From CAXOVX01 sp964213345 (GTDB taxonomy: Bacteria; Pseudomonadota; Alphaproteobacteria; Rickettsiales; Midichloriaceae): a stretch of 64,000 nt of DNA. This document shows, one piece after another, positions 25,859 through 36,473 of this stretch; position 1 is the first letter of the stretch, and each line of letters opens with the position of its first letter. The translations under genes and the position numbers were made by a program. The notes under the pieces were generated by a model. That model searched no databases. It saw nothing but the letters and a program-made list of their open reading frames with translations, and was not told the origin of the DNA. The DNA lies in assembly GCA_964213345.1 (NCBI GenBank), contig CAXOVX010000058.1, positions 1 through 64,000 of the forward strand. Reading direction: 5' to 3'.

Positions 25859-27443
25859 ACATAGAACATAATATTCCAATAGTCAGCGTCACAGCAAAGC
25901 CACGTACTGGACCACTACCAAAAATATACAGTATTACAGCAGCCGCGACAGTAGTGATATTAGAATCTACTATAGTGGTTAAGGCCAATTTATAGCTATT
26001 TTCAATGATTGCTGGTATGCTCTTCCCCCCCTTCCTATGCTCTTCTCGCATACGCTCTAGTATCAACACGTTAGCATCCACAGCCATACCCAAAGTTAAC
26101 GCTATACCAGCAAGTCCAGGCATAGTAAGTGTACCACCTATGGCACCTAATATAGCAACAATTAACAGCAAGTTGAAAGCCAGTGCTATGTCTGCGAAAA
26201 TCCCCCATAATCCGTAAAAAATGATCATAAATATAACTACAGCAATGCCTCCCATAACCACGGCTTTTGCTCCAGCATTAATAGAAGCCTGACCTAAGGT
26301 AGGTCCTACAGTACGTTCTTCAATCACCGTAAGTTTTGCAGGCAATGCACCAGAGCGTAGTAACAATGCGAGCTCTATTGCCGCCTCATTATGAAAATTA
26401 CCAGAAATAACTCCACTCCCCGTAAGAATTGGCTCCCGTATTACAGGTGCGCTGATAGCCTTGTCATCCAACACAATTGCTAAAGCTTTGCCTACATTAT
26501 TACGCGTAGCTTCAGCAAATATTTTTGCACCCCAGTTATTAAGCTTAAACTGTACTGAATAACTTCCCATCTGTGCGATTGGCTGCGCATCGGTTAACAC
26601 CTCTCCCGTCATTACTGGTCTTACTTGTACTGGAATCAATAAGTTACGTTTTGCCTTTTTTGTTCCTTCCTTGGTTGAAACATCCATTTTATCTTCTACT
26701 TCCAGCGGAAGCACCTTTACCCCAAATGGTATTTTTCCTTGTTTGATATCATCGTAACTCACCTTACCATCAACAAAATGGAAAGTGAGTTTAGCAGTTT
26801 GGCCCAAGATTTTCTTTATAGTAGTAGTATCATACACCCCAGGTACCTGTAACAAAATATTGTTTTTACCCTGACGCTGAATATCTATTTCTTTGGTTCC
26901 ACTCTCATCAATACGTTTTTGGACAATTTGTATGCTTTGCGTCACTAATTTGCTTTGTACTTCATTAACGAAGTTTTCCGATAATTTGATAGATACTACA
27001 TTACCTTGACTGCTCACAATTTGATAACTGCTCCTACCTATCATCTCTTTTGCTACGTTTTCGATTGCGCCTACAGCTTTATCTAGTACACTACTCATCG
27101 CATCAGCACTGCTACTAACATCACCATATGAATCAATTTCAATATCAATAGCTTTATCAGACATTTTGATACTTTTTACTGCCACTTTGTCGATTTTTAA
27201 AACCTCCTTTGCTTTATCTACAATACCTTGAAGATTTTCTTTACAGTATTGTTTATCATCAACTGATAAGAGTAGCGAAACACCACCTTTAAGGTCTAAC
27301 CCCAAATTGACTTTTGTGTTCGGGAGAATCTTGGCCAACCAGCTACCCTGTGCATACGGAATGAGGGTTGGTAACGCTAGGTATACACCAAGTAAACATA
27401 CAGCTGCAATTAACGCTACCTGCCATTTTATTATTCTTAACAT
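25782..27443 (-). CDS. secD: Protein translocase subunit SecD
   Basis: Inner-membrane partner of SecYEG and SecF that uses proton-motive force to complete export. 553 residues: TM1 near the N terminus (VALIAAVCLLGVYLALP), LGLDLKGGVSLLLSVD (residues about 47-62), a long periplasmic region ending AVVLDDKAISAPVI, and five C-terminal membrane helices. FGPTLG is represented by EERTVGPTLGQASI, and LGMAVDANVLILERMREE is the conserved SecD core. secF is not in the window. It is divergent from glmU with a 92-bp promoter region. Confidence 0.95.
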   Translation of the reverse strand: MLRIIKWQVALIAAVCLLGVYLALPTLIPYAQGSWLAKILPNTKVNLGLDLKGGVSLLLSVDDKQYCKENLQGIVDKAKEVLKIDKVAVKSIKMSDKAIDIEIDSYGDVSSSADAMSSVLDKAVGAIENVAKEMIGRSSYQIVSSQGNVVSIKLSENFVNEVQSKLVTQSIQIVQKRIDESGTKEIDIQRQGKNNILLQVPGVYDTTTIKKILGQTAKLTFHFVDGKVSYDDIKQGKIPFGVKVLPLEVEDKMDVSTKEGTKKAKRNLLIPVQVRPVMTGEVLTDAQPIAQMGSYSVQFKLNNWGAKIFAEATRNNVGKALAIVLDDKAISAPVIREPILTGSGVISGNFHNEAAIELALLLRSGALPAKLTVIEERTVGPTLGQASINAGAKAVVMGGIAVVIFMIIFYGLWGIFADIALAFNLLLIVAILGAIGGTLTMPGLAGIALTLGMAVDANVLILERMREEHRKGGKSIPAIIENSYKLALTTIVDSNITTVAAAVILYIFGSGPVRGFAVTLTIGILCSMFTAVVLNKMLVAIWYRLIRPQKLLL

Positions 27444-27535
27444 AAATTTGCATTTGCTATTTTTGTTAGTTGGTATAAACGATAATCAATTTGTAGGTAT
27501 CCATTTTCCAATTATATCTAGCAATTAACAGTACT

Positions 27536-28969
27536 ATGTTAAAGCAATATATCAATATACTAGTAATGGTGTTAGCAGCAGGGCATGGCAAAAGAATGCA
27601 CTCTACACTGCCGAAAGTGATGCACAAACTAGCTGGACAGCCCTTACTAGAATACTCCCTACAGCTTATTACTACCTTATCCAGCTCTTTTACTCAAGTG
27701 CAAAATTACAAAGTAAGATTTAAAAATATGGTAGTGGTAAGTAGTGAGCTGCTGCAAAATCAAGAATTTCAGATCTTACTGCAAAAATATCATTATTGCA
27801 TTGAGAGCATGAATGAATTGCAAACCGTACTACAGAAGCATAGAGGAGGTACTGGACATGCAGTACTATGTGCACTAAAAGCCCACTCAGAACATAAAAA
27901 TAATACACTACAAACATATAGTGTTGAAGATACCGATTACGTTCTTGTACTATACGGGGACGCACCATTGCTACCCATCGAAACAATAGAAGAAATGATT
28001 CGCAAAATATTAAGTGGCAGAAACAGAACAGCTGCAGTAAACATTGGATTTATAGCAGATGATCCAACTGGATATGGACGTATGTGTACTAATGCAAAGA
28101 ACGACATCACGAGTATTATAGAAGAACAAGATACAATTGATACAGAAAAACAGATTAATTTGTGTAATGCTGGTATCATGTTATCTCATTATCAATTATT
28201 GTATGACTTCCTAAAATTAAAACATAACGAAAAAGAAAATTTTATTAGTTATGAGCTTCGTTTGACAGATTTTATAACTCACATAACCAAAATGGGATAT
28301 CAGTGTAAATATGTACTCGTTGAACAACAAAAATGCTTAGGTGTAAACACAAGATCTCAATTAGCAGAACTCGAAAACGTTATGCAAAACTTTTTGCGAA
28401 ATAAAATGCTAAATAATGGTGTTACAATGATAGCGCCAGAAACAATATTTTTAAGCTGTGATACAGTAATAGAGTGTGATGTCATAATTTACCCATACGT
28501 ATGTATATTGCCACGGGTAAAAATTGGGGCATGCAGTAATATTTTTTCATTTTCCCATATAGCAGGTGTTGTGATCGGAGAAAACGTATCTATAGGTCCA
28601 TTTGCTAGAATTAGGCCAGATAGCAATATTGCTGATCAATGCCACATAGGTAACTTTGTGGAAGTAAAAAATGCTAACTTAAGCCACTCAGTCAAAGCAA
28701 GTCATTTAAGTTATATTGGAGATGCTAATATAGAAGAAAACAGTAATATTGGGGCGGGAACTGTATTTTGTAATTTTGATGGTAAAAACAAGCACTCGTC
28801 AACAGTTAGTGCTAACTCCTTTATAGGGGCCAATAGCACAATTATATCGCCCATCAGTATCGGTAAGAACTCAAAAATTGCCGCAGGAAGTATAATTACC
28901 GATAACGTTCCAGATGACAATTTGGCAATAGCAAGAAGTAAGCAAGTCAATAAAAACAAGAAAAAATAG
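27536..28969 (+). CDS. glmU: Bifunctional UDP-GlcNAc pyrophosphorylase / GlcN-1-P acetyltransferase
   Basis: Makes UDP-GlcNAc for peptidoglycan and any lipid A. 477 residues: the uridyltransferase half starts VMVLAAGHGKRMHSTLPKVM and has HRGGTGHAV and YGDAPLL. The left-handed beta-helix acetyltransferase half has GPFARIRPDSNI, GNFVEVKNA, the catalytic His in KASHLSYIGDA, GAGTVFCNFDGKNKH and a C-terminal Lys/Asn-rich tail. Everything needed for both reactions is present. The protein is a little longer than usual in the N-terminal half (insertion near residues 45-62). Confidence 0.95.
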   Translation: MLKQYINILVMVLAAGHGKRMHSTLPKVMHKLAGQPLLEYSLQLITTLSSSFTQVQNYKVRFKNMVVVSSELLQNQEFQILLQKYHYCIESMNELQTVLQKHRGGTGHAVLCALKAHSEHKNNTLQTYSVEDTDYVLVLYGDAPLLPIETIEEMIRKILSGRNRTAAVNIGFIADDPTGYGRMCTNAKNDITSIIEEQDTIDTEKQINLCNAGIMLSHYQLLYDFLKLKHNEKENFISYELRLTDFITHITKMGYQCKYVLVEQQKCLGVNTRSQLAELENVMQNFLRNKMLNNGVTMIAPETIFLSCDTVIECDVIIYPYVCILPRVKIGACSNIFSFSHIAGVVIGENVSIGPFARIRPDSNIADQCHIGNFVEVKNANLSHSVKASHLSYIGDANIEENSNIGAGTVFCNFDGKNKHSSTVSANSFIGANSTIISPISIGKNSKIAAGSIITDNVPDDNLAIARSKQVNKNKKK

Positions 28970-28979
28970 ATGTATTTTT

Positions 28980-29098
28980 ACCACTATCACGAGCATATGG
29001 TGCGACGTCCACTATTGCAGATAGATAACTTATTACTAATATAACTTTTATCGCCAAGTTCTGGCAAAAAACTTACTAATTGAATAGCCAAACATTTG
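28980..29098. repeat. Dispersed repeat R2, copy 2
   Basis: Close match to 20211-20325, 11 bp after the glmU stop. No gene is seen between 28970 and the alaS stop at 29237. Confidence 0.7.
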
Positions 29099-29236
29099 CA
29101 TCTTCCTTATTAGTTTTAGATAAATTATTAACAGAGATAATCCCTGGCAAATTTCTTCCTCATATCCTCCACTAGGCTCGCACACTACCTTTTCTCTGGA
29201 ACTAAACGAAGAGAAAACATCCCACTTTTTTTAAAT

Positions 29237-31873
29237 TTATTGAGAGAACAGTTTAGTACCACTCAATACATTCTTAATAATACCAATCAGCAAGTGTGTG
29301 TCGGTACAAGGGATATTGCCAACCTGAGCCATTTCAGCATTTCCTCCTCCTTTCCCACCCATCTTACTTATAACTTGAGTTATGATATTATTAGCGCTTA
29401 ATCCTAATTCTAAAAGATTTTTTGCAACATGTACTAAGAGAAAAAGTCCATTTTCTTGTGTTAGAATACAAGCTGTTACAAAGTCAGTTTGATATTTATT
29501 TCTTATTGTGCTTGCTACCTGCTTCAGGTCTTTTACGCCAATATCACAGCAGCGCAATGCGATAAGTTTTATTTTAGCTCCTATTTCATGGCCTACTAAA
29601 TCGAATGCTTCATAGTTACTATCAAGAGCACATAACTTTACTCTTGTTTCTATTAGAGTCTTTTCTGCTAATTTTTTCTCATCAATAATTTTTTCAACAC
29701 GCAAAAAAACATCTTCTTCGTGACATTTCAAGGACGAAGCAATATTTTTGACAATCTGACATTTTGCATTACAGAAATTCAATGCACTCATTCTCGTTAC
29801 AGCCTCTATGCGTCTAATACCAGCAGAAATTGCCTCTTCTTTGATAATTTTGAACATGCCAATATCGCCAGTACGTTTCGCATGGGTTCCGCCACACAGT
29901 TCTACGGATTTATCTATATTCACCACTCGCACTTCATCACCGTATTTTTCGCCAAACAATGCCATCACACCTTCTGATAAAGCTTGTTTATAGGACATGA
30001 CACTAGTGTGACCTTCAATATTTTCTATAATCATTTTGTTAACTTCTTGCTCAATAAGTCTTAGTTCTTCATCTGTTAGAGCTTGTGTATGCGAAAAATC
30101 AAATCTTAATTTTTCCTCATTTACCAACGAACCTTTTTGCATCACGTGGCAACCTAAGTTATTGCGTAATACATAGTGTAACAAGTGTGTTGCTGAGTGA
30201 TTGGAGCGTATTTTATTACGTGCTGCAGTATCAATTTCCGCAATTACTTTGTCGCCTATTTTTATGGTATGTTGTGCTAATACGTGATGTCCAAAGACCT
30301 TATGAGCATAAATTATGGTATTTTCTACTTTGTGTGACACATCTCCTATCACTAAAGCACCCCTATCACCAATCTGCCCTCCGCTTTCTCCATAAAATGA
30401 TGTTTGGTTTAAAATGATGATTCCTTTATTACCCTCTTTTAGTTCATGTACCTGTACATTATTTGATACAATGGCTGCAACATAAGCTTCGGACTTTAGT
30501 ATTGTATATCCTAAAAATTCCGTTGCACCTGCTTCTTCATAAATATCGAACCACACTTTATCTTCTACTTTTTCACCAGAACCTGTCCAAGCTGCTCTTG
30601 CACGCTGCCTTTGCTTGTACATTGCTTGTTCAAATGCTTGCTGATCTACACCAATATTACGCGTTTTTAAAATATCTACTGTAAGATCTAGAGGAAATCC
30701 ATAAGTATCATACAATTTGAATGCAACATTACCATCTAGCACCTCTCCTGCCTTTAAGTATTCTACACTGCTATTAAGCAATTTTAATCCTCTTTCAAGA
30801 GTTTCGCGAAATTTCTCTTCTTCAGATTTTAACGTAGAAATTATTATATTTTCAGCACGCTTTAGCTCTGGATAAGCTTCTCCCATTTCATCAAGCAAGC
30901 TTGGTACAAGTCGATACAGCAATGGCTCTTTACACCCAATACAATGTATATGTCTCATTGCACGACGCATAATTCTACGTAAAACGTAGCCACGACCTTC
31001 ATTGGAAGGCAATACTCCATCAGCTATCAAAAAGCTAGAAGCTCTGAGATGATCTGCAATGATTTTGTGTGATGTAAGCTCAGTGTCATTACCAGACAGC
31101 TCTTTCGAAATAGCTATTAAGTGCTGAAACAAATCAATCTGAAAATTGTCCGCTACACCTTGCAGTACCGTGGCAATACGCTCTAATCCCATGCCTGTAT
31201 CAATTGAAGGCTTTGGTAATTTGATTATGCTACCATCTTTTAGTTTCTCATATTGCATGAACACTAAATTCCAAATTTCAACATACCTATCTCCATCTGC
31301 CTGCGGAGTTCCCGGTAAGCCGCCAGCATATTGATCACCATGATCATAAAAAATCTCAGAACAAGGACCACATGGTCCTATATCACCCATAGACCAAAAA
31401 TTATCACTTGTACTGATTTTAATTATTTTATTTGAGTCATAGCCTGTTATTTTTTGCCAAATTTTGAACGCATCATCATCCTCGTGGTATACTGTAATAT
31501 ACAGTCTATCTTTTGGTATCTTAAATTCTTTGGTGAGTAAATTCCATGCAAGTTCTATCGCTAATTCTTTGAAGTAATCTCCAAATGAAAAATTTCCTAA
31601 CATTTCAAAAAATGTGTGATGACGCGTTGTATACCCAACGTTTTCTAAATCGTTATGTTTACCACCAGCTCTTACACATTTCTGTGCAGTTGCAACGCGA
31701 GTATATTCCGGATTTTCTGTACCAGTGAAACAATTTTTAAACTGCACCATCCCAGAATTAGCAAACATGAGAGAGGGATCATTATGTGGAATCAAAGGAC
31801 CTGATTCCAAGACCTTATGCTGATGTTTCGCAAAAAAATCGAGAAAAAATTTTCTGATCTGATTAATTTTCAT
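29237..31873 (-). CDS. alaS: Alanyl-tRNA synthetase
   Basis: 878 residues, full length. Class II core: GPLIPHNDPSLMFANSGMVQ, TRHHTFFEMLGNFSFGDYF and DNFWSMGDIGPCGPCSEIF. The editing domain has HSATHLLHYVLR and CGGTHAKRTGDIGMFK (zinc ligands). The C-Ala domain ends GGGNAEMAQVG. It charges tRNA-Ala and clears mischarged Ser/Gly. Last gene of the dapD-dapE-metG-alaS string (12 bp from metG). Confidence 0.97.
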   Translation of the reverse strand: MKINQIRKFFLDFFAKHQHKVLESGPLIPHNDPSLMFANSGMVQFKNCFTGTENPEYTRVATAQKCVRAGGKHNDLENVGYTTRHHTFFEMLGNFSFGDYFKELAIELAWNLLTKEFKIPKDRLYITVYHEDDDAFKIWQKITGYDSNKIIKISTSDNFWSMGDIGPCGPCSEIFYDHGDQYAGGLPGTPQADGDRYVEIWNLVFMQYEKLKDGSIIKLPKPSIDTGMGLERIATVLQGVADNFQIDLFQHLIAISKELSGNDTELTSHKIIADHLRASSFLIADGVLPSNEGRGYVLRRIMRRAMRHIHCIGCKEPLLYRLVPSLLDEMGEAYPELKRAENIIISTLKSEEEKFRETLERGLKLLNSSVEYLKAGEVLDGNVAFKLYDTYGFPLDLTVDILKTRNIGVDQQAFEQAMYKQRQRARAAWTGSGEKVEDKVWFDIYEEAGATEFLGYTILKSEAYVAAIVSNNVQVHELKEGNKGIIILNQTSFYGESGGQIGDRGALVIGDVSHKVENTIIYAHKVFGHHVLAQHTIKIGDKVIAEIDTAARNKIRSNHSATHLLHYVLRNNLGCHVMQKGSLVNEEKLRFDFSHTQALTDEELRLIEQEVNKMIIENIEGHTSVMSYKQALSEGVMALFGEKYGDEVRVVNIDKSVELCGGTHAKRTGDIGMFKIIKEEAISAGIRRIEAVTRMSALNFCNAKCQIVKNIASSLKCHEEDVFLRVEKIIDEKKLAEKTLIETRVKLCALDSNYEAFDLVGHEIGAKIKLIALRCCDIGVKDLKQVASTIRNKYQTDFVTACILTQENGLFLLVHVAKNLLELGLSANNIITQVISKMGGKGGGNAEMAQVGNIPCTDTHLLIGIIKNVLSGTKLFSQ

Positions 31874-31885
31874 TTTTTTTATTCG

Positions 31886-33400
31886 TTATAAATCTAGCTT
31901 GACGAATATGGCCCTAGGTTCTATTATTTTGCTATTTATTAACAACTCCTTGTCTGTTTTTATAGATGCGAAAGGAATGTTTATATTGTCGGAGTATATA
32001 ATAAAATTGTGCAAAATTCTATTGGCACTTTCAGGTATAAAGGGTTGCAGCAATATTCCAATAATTCTTATACATTCCGCAAGTACGTACAGAACTGTAT
32101 TCATTCTATCTGTATCAGTGAGTTTTAACTTCCACGGTGCGCACTTATCAATATAGACATTGGCTTGGTGGCTCAGTGACGTAATAATGTTGATTGCGTT
32201 ATGTATGGCTTGCTTTCCCATCTCTTCAGACATTTTATTTATTGCTTCATAGGCGATATTTAGTACATGATTATCTTCTTCGATGAGATTATGAGGTTGC
32301 GGAATTTGTGCATTACAATTTTTGCATATAAATGCTAATGAGCGTTGTACTAAATTACCGATATTATTGGCAAGTTCAGCGTTTATCCTAGATATAAGAT
32401 TAACTCTTGAATAGCTTCCATCATTACCAAATGGCATTTCTCGCAACATAAAATACCTCACATAATCACATCCAAATTCCTGGATTAATTCTTTTGGATT
32501 AATTACATTGCCAATAGATTTAGACATTTTTTGTCCTTCATTCATCCACCACCCGTGAGCAAAAATTCTTTGTGGTAACTGTAACCTGACAGACATCAGA
32601 AATGCCGGCCAATATACCGCATGGAAAGTTAATATATCTTTTCCAATCACATGCAAATCACATGGCCAATATTTTTGGGAATCATTGGATATAGCAGAAA
32701 CATAATTAAAAAGAGCATCCAGCCAAACATATATAATATGCTTACTGTTGGTTGGAACTGAAATGCCCCAAGTAAATGCAGTACGAGATATTGAAATGTC
32801 CTTTAATCCACGTTTCACAAAAGAGATTACTTCGTTATAACGTCCTTCTGGGGCAACAAAATCTGGATGAGCTTGATAAAAATCAAGTAATTTCGTTTGA
32901 TAATTAGATAACCTAAAGAAATAGCTTTCATCTTCCGTCCACTCAACTTCAGAGCCAGTGGGAGCTTTACCGTCGATTAGTTCGTTTTCAGCGTAAAAAG
33001 TTTCGTCACGAATTGCATAAAATCCCGAGTACTTGCCCAAATATATATCCCCATTATCCTCCATTTGCTTCCATATTTTTTGTACAAATTGGATATGGTT
33101 GCTATCAGTTGTACGTATAAATCCATTGCTACTGATATTAAATGTATCAAGCACCTCTTTAAATTTGGGAATCAGAGAATCTACATATACTTTAGGGGCC
33201 ATATTATGTTGCTGAGCTGATTTTTCAACTTTTTGCCCATGCTCATCGGTGCCAGTTAAAAAATACACATCACTCCCACTTAAGCGCTCAAATCTCGCGA
33301 TCGCATCACAGGCAAGGCTGGTATAAGCATGTCCTATGTGCGGAACATCATTAACATAGTATATTGGAGTAGTGATGTAATGCTTTTTATTTTTTTTCAT
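31886..33400 (-). CDS. metG: Methionyl-tRNA synthetase
   Basis: 504 residues: YYVNDVPHIGHAYTSLACDA (HIGH motif), FLTGTDEHGQKVEKSA, GFYAIRDETFY, and KMSKSIGNVINP (KMSKS loop). It is the short form: the connective peptide lacks the four-Cys zinc knuckle and there is no C-terminal tRNA-binding domain, as in MetG2 of Alphaproteobacteria. It supplies Met-tRNA, which Fmt formylates. Confidence 0.96.
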   Translation of the reverse strand: MKKNKKHYITTPIYYVNDVPHIGHAYTSLACDAIARFERLSGSDVYFLTGTDEHGQKVEKSAQQHNMAPKVYVDSLIPKFKEVLDTFNISSNGFIRTTDSNHIQFVQKIWKQMEDNGDIYLGKYSGFYAIRDETFYAENELIDGKAPTGSEVEWTEDESYFFRLSNYQTKLLDFYQAHPDFVAPEGRYNEVISFVKRGLKDISISRTAFTWGISVPTNSKHIIYVWLDALFNYVSAISNDSQKYWPCDLHVIGKDILTFHAVYWPAFLMSVRLQLPQRIFAHGWWMNEGQKMSKSIGNVINPKELIQEFGCDYVRYFMLREMPFGNDGSYSRVNLISRINAELANNIGNLVQRSLAFICKNCNAQIPQPHNLIEEDNHVLNIAYEAINKMSEEMGKQAIHNAINIITSLSHQANVYIDKCAPWKLKLTDTDRMNTVLYVLAECIRIIGILLQPFIPESANRILHNFIIYSDNINIPFASIKTDKELLINSKIIEPRAIFVKLDL

Positions 33401-33443
33401 TATTAATTTACCTCTAAATGTACAGCTCTTAGGCTACAATAAC

Positions 33444-34625
33444 CTAGATCCACCTATTAGTATTATTTGACACTGGAGACTGAAAATAATTCTCTATAAT
33501 GGCATGGTATATGTCTACTAGTACATATAAATCAGAAATGAAACTGCACTCATTTATTTGATGTGCAGTTTTACCAAGTAAGCCCACTTCTAATACAGGA
33601 CAATAATTTTTGATAAATCTTGCATCTGACGTGCCACCTGAGGTATTAAATTCTGGAACATATCCAGTAACTTCATGTATAGATTTAACAACAACATCAG
33701 CAAATACATCTAAGTTAGAAATGAAGGCATCTCCACTACTTCTATAAGTAAGCTCAAACTCTGTTTCTTTAAGTTCAGATAGGAGAACATCGCGTAATTT
33801 CTTATAAAGCGTAGATGCTGTATGTAAATTGTTATATCTAACATTAAATTGTGCAGAAGCTAGACCTGGAACTATGTTTTCCGCTAAATTGTCTACAATA
33901 ATATTGGTGATTTCTAAATTAGATGGTTCGAAAAATGGTGCACCATTATCTAGTTCTACGCATATTATTTTGTACAGCACTCCGGCTAATTTTGTTGCAG
34001 CATTGTCAGTCTTACAACAAGCAACGTGCCCCTGTGTTCCTTTTATATTTAGGAAAAATGTGGCACTTCCTCGTGCTCCAATTTTTATTGTATCACCTAT
34101 TTTGTTATTACTTACAGGTTCACCTACAATACAGGCACCAATGACCTCATTATTTTCTGCCAATGATTTTAACAATTTCTTTGTCCCATTAATTGCAATT
34201 CCTTCCTCATCACCAGTGATTAAGAAGCTTATGGTGCCCTCATATTTTGATTTCGTGCTTAAAAACATGCTTACTGCGGTAATAAAAGCAACGATTGCTC
34301 CTTTCATGTCGACAACTCCTCTACCATACACTACATCATGGTCAATGATGCCAGCAAAAGGATCAAATTGCCAATTAGTTAACGCACCTGCAGGGACTAC
34401 ATCTACATGCCCTGCAAAGCACAAATTAGGCAACGTTTTTCCTAATTTAGCGTACAAATTTAAAACTGGCCTACCTTCACTATCGTAAAATTCAAAAATC
34501 TTGCACTGAAATCCCAATTTTTCTAGTGCAGCAGCTACCACAGGTATTGCTCCATCATCCGTTGGTGTGATACTTTTACACACCAAAAGTTGTTGTAATA
34601 ACTTAATACTATCTAACATTTGCAT
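33444..34625 (-). CDS. dapE: Succinyl-diaminopimelate desuccinylase
   Basis: Zn-dependent M20-family amidohydrolase making LL-diaminopimelate. 393 residues: LCFAGHVDVVPAG (metal His/Asp), YGRGVVDMKGAIVAF, ITGDEEGIAINGTKK (catalytic and metal Glu pair), GEPVSN and the C-terminal metal His region LLGKTAHQINE. It begins 9 bp after the dapD stop, on the same transcript. Confidence 0.95.
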   Translation of the reverse strand: MQMLDSIKLLQQLLVCKSITPTDDGAIPVVAAALEKLGFQCKIFEFYDSEGRPVLNLYAKLGKTLPNLCFAGHVDVVPAGALTNWQFDPFAGIIDHDVVYGRGVVDMKGAIVAFITAVSMFLSTKSKYEGTISFLITGDEEGIAINGTKKLLKSLAENNEVIGACIVGEPVSNNKIGDTIKIGARGSATFFLNIKGTQGHVACCKTDNAATKLAGVLYKIICVELDNGAPFFEPSNLEITNIIVDNLAENIVPGLASAQFNVRYNNLHTASTLYKKLRDVLLSELKETEFELTYRSSGDAFISNLDVFADVVVKSIHEVTGYVPEFNTSGGTSDARFIKNYCPVLEVGLLGKTAHQINECSFISDLYVLVDIYHAIIENYFQSPVSNNTNRWI

Positions 34626-34634
34626 AAGACTCGA

Positions 34635-35459
34635 TTATCTCAATAATTCATTGATGGCAGTACTTGCTCTTGTTTTTGCATCTGCAGTTTTTACTATCAC
34701 TGCAGCATACAAGGAATGTGTTCCATGTGCGTCAGTAACACTGCCTGGAACAACAACAGAATACTGAGGTATCTTTCCGCGTGTTAACTCACCAGTACAC
34801 CTATTGTATATTTTAGTAGAGTTACTTACACAAACACCAGGTGCTACAACGGCCCCTTTGCCAACCCATATCCCTTCCACTATAGCACTATTAGCACCTA
34901 TAAACACATCATCTTCTATAATAACCGGAATTGCCTGTATCGGTTCCAAGACCCCGCCAATGGTAGTGCCAGCTCCAATATGGCAATTTTTCCCGATTCT
35001 CACACAACTTCCAATAGTAACGCAGCTGTCTATCAGTGTATTTGTATCAATATAAGCACCTAAATTAATGAATGATGGCATTATAATGCAATGGGGAGCA
35101 ATATATGCCGATAATCTGACAATCGCTCCAGGTACTACACGAATTTTGCGTATTGAAAAATCATTTTCTGCCCAATTATCAAATTTTAGCGAAATTTTAT
35201 CGAATGCTCTACCATTACAGTGCTCCGTTAATTGGCTTGAAGCAAATTTCATGTACAACAATATAGCTTTTTTTAACCATTCTTGCACCTCCCACTGCTC
35301 ATTTTTCATCTCGCACACTACCAAATTTCCCTGATCTAAAGAAATCATAATGCTACTTAATATGGCGATTATCTCCCCCTTGTCTATATTGTAGCCTTGT
35401 TGTAGTTGCAGCCAGGTGCGTTCTACAACAAGTTGAGCATCACTTATTTTCAAAGACAT
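34635..35459 (-). CDS. dapD: Tetrahydrodipicolinate N-succinyltransferase
   Basis: Succinylates tetrahydrodipicolinate in the DAP/lysine pathway. 274 residues: a helical N-terminal domain, then left-handed beta-helix hexads (VTIGSCVRIGKNCHIGAGTT, IGGVLEPIQAIPVIIEDDVF, VGKGAVVAPGVCVS). FDNWAENDFS and RVVPGAIVRLSAYI are typical of the family. First gene of the dap-metG-alaS string. Confidence 0.95.
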   Translation of the reverse strand: MSLKISDAQLVVERTWLQLQQGYNIDKGEIIAILSSIMISLDQGNLVVCEMKNEQWEVQEWLKKAILLYMKFASSQLTEHCNGRAFDKISLKFDNWAENDFSIRKIRVVPGAIVRLSAYIAPHCIIMPSFINLGAYIDTNTLIDSCVTIGSCVRIGKNCHIGAGTTIGGVLEPIQAIPVIIEDDVFIGANSAIVEGIWVGKGAVVAPGVCVSNSTKIYNRCTGELTRGKIPQYSVVVPGSVTDAHGTHSLYAAVIVKTADAKTRASTAINELLR

Positions 35460-35598
35460 TGTTAATTTCCCTTACTTCATGTATATTGGTAGTCCTTGAT
35501 AACATCCATCGGTTGAGTAGGTGTTGAAATACTAGAGCCAATCTTGGATGATATAAATATCCAATGCTAACAGTACAAAATAAAATTTTTAAGGTCAA

Positions 35599-36414
35599 AT
35601 GTTAATCCAATGCGAGAATTGCAATACAACATTTAATGTGAATCCAGCTGACATTGGTGCGAATGGAAGATTTGTAAGATGTTCACAATGTAAATATGAG
35701 TGGTTGGCAGGATTGGGGCAGTCTGTTGATGCCGACGTTCAAGAAGTCAAAGCGTTAGATAAAAAGAAAGTACACGAAAAACAGGAAGGTATCGACACTC
35801 TATTGGACAGGTTAAAGTTAGAAAAATTAGACTTCAACAAACAAAGTGTTGCTAATGAAGACCACGATAGCAACCATTCCCATTGGAAATATATTATTAT
35901 CGTACTAGTTGCTCTTAATTTTATTACTTTGTGGTTTGTACTGTGTATCGAATACGTGAATTATTTTTCCGAAAAATTTCCAGGATTAAAAGGATTTTAC
36001 GGCTATATTGGTATCTATAGTGCTTATCATACCATGCGCATAGCAAGTATTAGCGCTGTGCTGATTCCAATAGCAAATGAAGGGCAAGTAAAGGGGCAGA
36101 CAGATAATATAAACAAAATTCGACAAACAAAAATAGCTCTGAGTATTAAGGTAGAAAATATTACTGGTAAAGTTGAGCTTATAAATAAATTGCGTATTGT
36201 AGGATTTGGAGATGATAGCGTAGGGATACTACTGGACTCAACCGCAGAATTAAACAAAATCATTAAGGCTCAGGAAACTACTGGCATTTATTTGCAACTG
36301 CCTACTGTAGCTCAGTCTATAAAAGCGATAGAAGTATACATAAACAACAAGCTGCTACTAAAGAAAACGAACATTGACGATATAGTGAACGAACAAAAAC
36401 AAACTGCTCTATAG
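35599..36414 (+). CDS. MJ0042-type zinc-ribbon membrane protein
   Basis: 271 residues. Residues 1-38 form a zinc ribbon with two Cys pairs: MLIQCENCNTTFNVNPADIG, then RFVRCSQCKYEWLAG. A single membrane helix follows at about 96-118 (YIIIVLVALNFITLWFVLC), then a roughly 145-residue external domain with beta strands. This architecture (zinc ribbon, helix, DUF3426-like tail) is widespread in Alphaproteobacteria and has no firm function. It is transcribed divergently from dapD, with a 139-bp spacer. Confidence 0.8.
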   Translation: MLIQCENCNTTFNVNPADIGANGRFVRCSQCKYEWLAGLGQSVDADVQEVKALDKKKVHEKQEGIDTLLDRLKLEKLDFNKQSVANEDHDSNHSHWKYIIIVLVALNFITLWFVLCIEYVNYFSEKFPGLKGFYGYIGIYSAYHTMRIASISAVLIPIANEGQVKGQTDNINKIRQTKIALSIKVENITGKVELINKLRIVGFGDDSVGILLDSTAELNKIIKAQETTGIYLQLPTVAQSIKAIEVYINNKLLLKKTNIDDIVNEQKQTAL

Positions 36415-36473
36415 AGCGAGCAGGCAATGCAGCAGCGTGAAACAAACACACAGCTTCTACACTCCTCTCCCCT

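Noticed and set aside
33829..34488. A 219-codon plus-strand frame
   Set aside because: It is antisense to dapE over its whole length and has a composition typical of a shadow frame.
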